Source of the DNA: CAXGUU01 sp964012875
GTDB lineage: Bacteria > Pseudomonadota > Gammaproteobacteria > Ga0077536
Length of the DNA stretch: 6,897 nucleotides
Reading direction: 5' to 3'
Assembly: GCA_964012875.1 (NCBI GenBank)
Contig: CAXGUU010000179.1
Location: forward strand, 1-6,897
Shown: positions 5,052-6,897 of the stretch, in pieces
Position numbering within the stretch: position 1 is the first letter of the stretch
How the letters are laid out: each line of letters starts with the position of its first letter
The notes under the pieces: model-generated
The model's input: only the letters and a program-made list of their open reading frames with translations
Told to the model about the DNA's origin: nothing
Databases searched by the model: none
Position numbers and translations under genes: made by a program

Positions 5052-5681
5052 GTGAAGACGCCGCCCGACCCGACTGCGCGCCAGCGCGAAGAAGCGCGCC
5101 GCGCTGCGGAACAGGCCCGCGTCGCCGCAGAGGAGGCACGTAAACGTCGGCAGGAAGAAGAGGCGCTGCGCTTGCTGCGCGAAGCTGAAGCCAGGGCCGT
5201 GGCCGTGGCCGAAAAGGCGGCGCGTGAGGCTGAAGCACAGGCCGCACTTGACGCCGAACTGGGCAAGCTCCGGATGGTGCTCGACTTTCGTGGTTTTCAC
5301 CCGAAATTCGGTCGTGACGGCATCACGCGTGACCTCGTTTTCGCCGAGGTGGCGCCACTGGTTCGTAGTGCCGGTTATGAAATCGTCACCCGCGGGCAGG
5401 TTCACGATGCCGGTTATCGCTGGACCGACGTCCGGTTGATGGCTTACTGGCTGGCAATTAATGAGAATTCGGCGACCGGTCTGTATTCCTACCGCGCATC
5501 CTTGTTGGTGTTGCCTAAAGAGATGCTCAAGCTGTCGCTGACCACGGCAATGGATTCTGCTCCGGTGTGGAATTGGGGTTAAAACGGTCTGGGGCCGCCC
5601 TTCGACATGCGCGAAGTGCGCGGCTATTTCGTTGAAATGACACGGGCCTTTCTGGACAATCGTCCTGGCCGCCGGCGTTAA
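5052..5681 (+). pseudogene. Broken gene: coiled coil plus C-terminal domain, in-frame TAA, no clear start
   Basis: From GTG 5052 the frame encodes 176 residues to a TAA at 5580-5582, then continues in the same frame for 32 codons (NGLGPPFDMREVRGYFVEMT ... RPGRRR) to TAA 5679-5681. Residues 9-71 are an Ala/Glu/Arg-rich coiled coil. From about 73 there is an alpha/beta domain (LDFRGFHPKFGRDG; LVRSAGYEIVT; GLYSYRASLLVL; VWNWG). The sequence after the stop looks like a natural end of this domain (VW-x-WG-x-x-G ... RAFLDN), so the TAA is probably a nonsense change, for example from CAA. The 5' end is also doubtful. GTG 5052 has no ribosome site. The frame is open back to 4974 without an ATG, and the Cys just before (TARC) recalls a decayed lipoprotein signal. 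I do not recognise the family by name. It could be an exported or periplasmic protein. Readthrough or a sequencing error remain possible. Confidence 0.6.
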
Positions 5682-5705
5682 AAATACATTAAATCAGATA
5701 GTTAA

Positions 5706-5735
5706 TTGATTATTGTTTAGATCTCCGCCGACAAT
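5706..5735 (+). promoter_or_regulatory. Possible promoter for the ECF sigma operon
   Basis: An AT-rich patch (5680-5725), unusual for this window, contains TTGATT (5706-5711) followed after 18 bases by GACAAT (5730-5735). Each matches the housekeeping consensus at 4 of 6 positions. The transcript would start near 5742, giving a leader of about 140 bases before ATG 5886. No clear ECF-type autoregulatory promoter was recognised. Confidence 0.28.
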
Positions 5736-5741
5736 GAACGG

Positions 5742-5755
5742 GCCGGTTCCCCGGC
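5742..5755. other. Small GC hairpin in the sigma-factor leader
   Basis: GCCGG (5742-5746) and CCGGC (5751-5755) form a 5-bp stem around a TTCC loop. GGTTC (5745-5749) can alternatively pair with GAACC at 5763-5767 or 5786-5790. This could be leader structure or an operator. No T run follows, so it is not a terminator. Confidence 0.3.
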
Positions 5756-5885
5756 TTGATACGAACCTCGGGCGGAAATTTTAATGAACCGGTGGACCTT
5801 CAGGCGGCACCTACGGTCAAAACAGAAACGCACGGCCAACGGGGTTCGTGCGGCACGCTGCCAAACAAGGGGCGAAAGAGTCGGG

Positions 5886-6485
5886 ATGGGACAGGAAAAA
5901 AGCGATCAGCGGGCAGCGGTTCGCGCGGCCGAAACTGATCCGGATTTACATTTATTGCGCCGTCTGCATACGGATGCGGATGCGTTTGAGGGCTTGTACC
6001 GGGCGTTTTACCCCCGTCTGTTCGATTTTTTGCTGAGAATTCTGGGCCAACACGCTGATGTAGAAGAAACCATCAATGACACGATGTTGGTCGTATGGAA
6101 CAAGGCGGGAACCTTTGCGGGGCGCTCGAAGGTGTCGACCTGGATATTCGGCATTGCCTACAAAAAGGCTCTCAAGCGACTCAAGGTAAACAAGCGGCAC
6201 AGTGAACGCGAACTGTCCAGTGATGTCGAGGTCGAAGATCGACGCGACCCGGCGACCATGATTGGCAACCGCAAAGCCGTCGAACACGTGCGCGCCGCGG
6301 TCGCACAACTCCCAATGGCCCAGCGCAGCATCGTGCACCTCGCATTTTTCTACGGCCACACTTATTCCGAGATCGCAGAAATCGTGGGTTGCCCGGTGAA
6401 CACCGTGAAAACCCGAATGTTTTACGCCCGGGAAAAGCTTCGTCCGGTGCTGGACGGCGTCGTTTCCGAGGAGAGAGTCTCATGA
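5886..6485 (+). CDS. ECF-type RNA polymerase sigma factor
   Basis: The 199-residue protein has only the two core domains of ECF (group IV) sigma factors. Region 2 spans about 33-100 (AFEGLYRAFYPRLFDFL; DVEETINDTMLVVWNKAGTF; STWIFGIAYKKALKRLK), for core binding and -10 recognition. Region 4 spans about 133-186 (VAQLPMAQRSIVHLAFFYGH; YSEIAEIVGCPVNTVKTRMF; AREKL), including the helix-turn-helix for the -35. The ATG at 5886 was chosen because residues before it (the frame is open back to 5784) look non-homologous and basic, and AAAGAG lies five bases upstream. Its TGA stop overlaps the ATG of the anti-sigma gene (ATGA), indicating translational coupling. In such pairs the sigma factor is held inactive at the membrane until a signal acts on the anti-sigma. 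The signal and regulon cannot be read from this window. Confidence 0.93.
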   Translation: MGQEKSDQRAAVRAAETDPDLHLLRRLHTDADAFEGLYRAFYPRLFDFLLRILGQHADVEETINDTMLVVWNKAGTFAGRSKVSTWIFGIAYKKALKRLKVNKRHSERELSSDVEVEDRRDPATMIGNRKAVEHVRAAVAQLPMAQRSIVHLAFFYGHTYSEIAEIVGCPVNTVKTRMFYAREKLRPVLDGVVSEERVS

Positions 6486-6897
6486 AGACCGAAGCGTCGT
6501 TACATTCGCATTTCGACCACGATCGCGTGTGGGACATGCTGCCGTATTACAGCGAATCCGGACTTGAATCCCCGGATCACGCTGCCGTCACGCAACATCT
6601 CGGCGAGTGTTTATTATGCCGGCGCGAACTTGAACGTCTGGACGTTCTTAGACGGGCGGTTGCGGTGGAGCCCCACGAGCATGCCTGCACAAACGCTTTC
6701 GCGCGACTGAATCGACATATTTCAGAGCAGGCCGAGACACCTTCGTGGGTTGCGCGCGTGGCCGGATTGTTGTGCGGTGTTTTCGAACCCGTCCCCCTTG
6801 CGGCAGGTGCTTCGCTGCTGGTCATTTCCGCAGTGCTGACCGCATCGATCGTCTACTTCGGCCAGGAGCGGCCTGAAAGTGTTCTGAATCAACCGTT
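6482..6897 (+). CDS. Zinc-binding, membrane-anchored anti-sigma factor, 3' end cut by window edge
   Basis: The first 138 codons are present. The N-terminal domain (VWDMLPYYSESGLESPDHAA) leads into the anti-sigma zinc signature H-x3-C-x2-C (HLGECLLC: H39, C43, C46), as in ZAS/zf-HC2 proteins that clamp ECF sigma factors. H33 could be the further zinc ligand. A hydrophobic segment at about 104-126 (PVPLAAGASLLVISAVLTAS) is a probable single membrane span, so a periplasmic C-terminal part should follow beyond the window. A strong GAGGAG ribosome site (6468-6473) inside the sigma gene, eight bases before the ATG, and the 4-bp ATGA overlap show tight coupling. Whether it senses redox state through the zinc site or is cut by regulated proteolysis cannot be told. 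Confidence 0.88.
   Translation, partial: MKTEASLHSHFDHDRVWDMLPYYSESGLESPDHAAVTQHLGECLLCRRELERLDVLRRAVAVEPHEHACTNAFARLNRHISEQAETPSWVARVAGLLCGVFEPVPLAAGASLLVISAVLTASIVYFGQERPESVLNQP

Noticed and set aside
4911..5405. Minus-strand frames opposite the coiled-coil gene (up to 164 codons)
   Set aside because: They are Cys/Arg/Ala-rich antisense images of the Ala/Glu/Arg-rich coiled coil, with no ribosome site or known motif.
1..6897. CRISPR array, tRNA, rRNA, insertion sequence or phage genes
   Set aside because: No regularly spaced long repeats, cloverleaf-like sequence, terminal inverted repeats or transposase/integrase motifs were found on either strand.

Overview
This 6.9-kb window is moderately GC-rich and densely coded on both strands. 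It reads like chromosomal DNA of a gammaproteobacterium. The pointers are a CbpA-type DnaJ homologue behind a sigma-32-like promoter, an ECF sigma/zinc anti-sigma pair, and generally proteobacterial-looking proteins. No lineage below class can be supported. I see no insertion sequence, integrase, tRNA, rRNA or CRISPR array.

Layout. Positions 1-1048 (minus strand) hold an apparent two-gene operon: an acetoacetate decarboxylase family enzyme followed by a short-chain dehydrogenase cut by the window edge. A roughly 300-bp gap (1049-1369) is unusually rich in inverted repeats and could encode a structured RNA or a small protein. Positions 1370-2434 (plus) encode a probable lipoprotein of the metallo-beta-lactamase fold, close in motif layout to N-acyl-phosphatidylethanolamine phospholipase D (NAPE-PLD). 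Facing it, 2470-3379 (minus) is a cbpA-like co-chaperone gene split into two frames at a run of ten G (ten C on the coding strand). One base fewer would restore a normal 302-residue protein. Its upstream region carries a good sigma-32 heat-shock promoter match and a palindrome within 9-bp tandem repeats.

Positions 3512-4444 (plus) encode a membrane-anchored alpha/beta hydrolase with ABHD6/monoacylglycerol-lipase-like architecture, and 4512-4907 a small SnoaL/NTF2-like protein. Positions 5052-5681 hold a broken gene: an Ala/Glu/Arg-rich coiled coil plus a conserved-looking C-terminal domain, interrupted by an in-frame TAA and lacking a convincing start. Positions 5886-6897 hold an ECF sigma factor whose stop overlaps the start of its zinc-binding, membrane-anchored anti-sigma factor, which runs off the window.

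How they work together. The sigma/anti-sigma pair is a clear regulatory unit, and ADC-SDR is a plausible metabolic pair. The NAPE-PLD-like and ABHD6-like enzymes both suggest envelope lipid turnover, but they are not in one operon. The most notable points are the two apparently disrupted genes, the heat-shock promoter in front of one of them, and the hairpin-rich gap. I found no convincing new multi-gene system.
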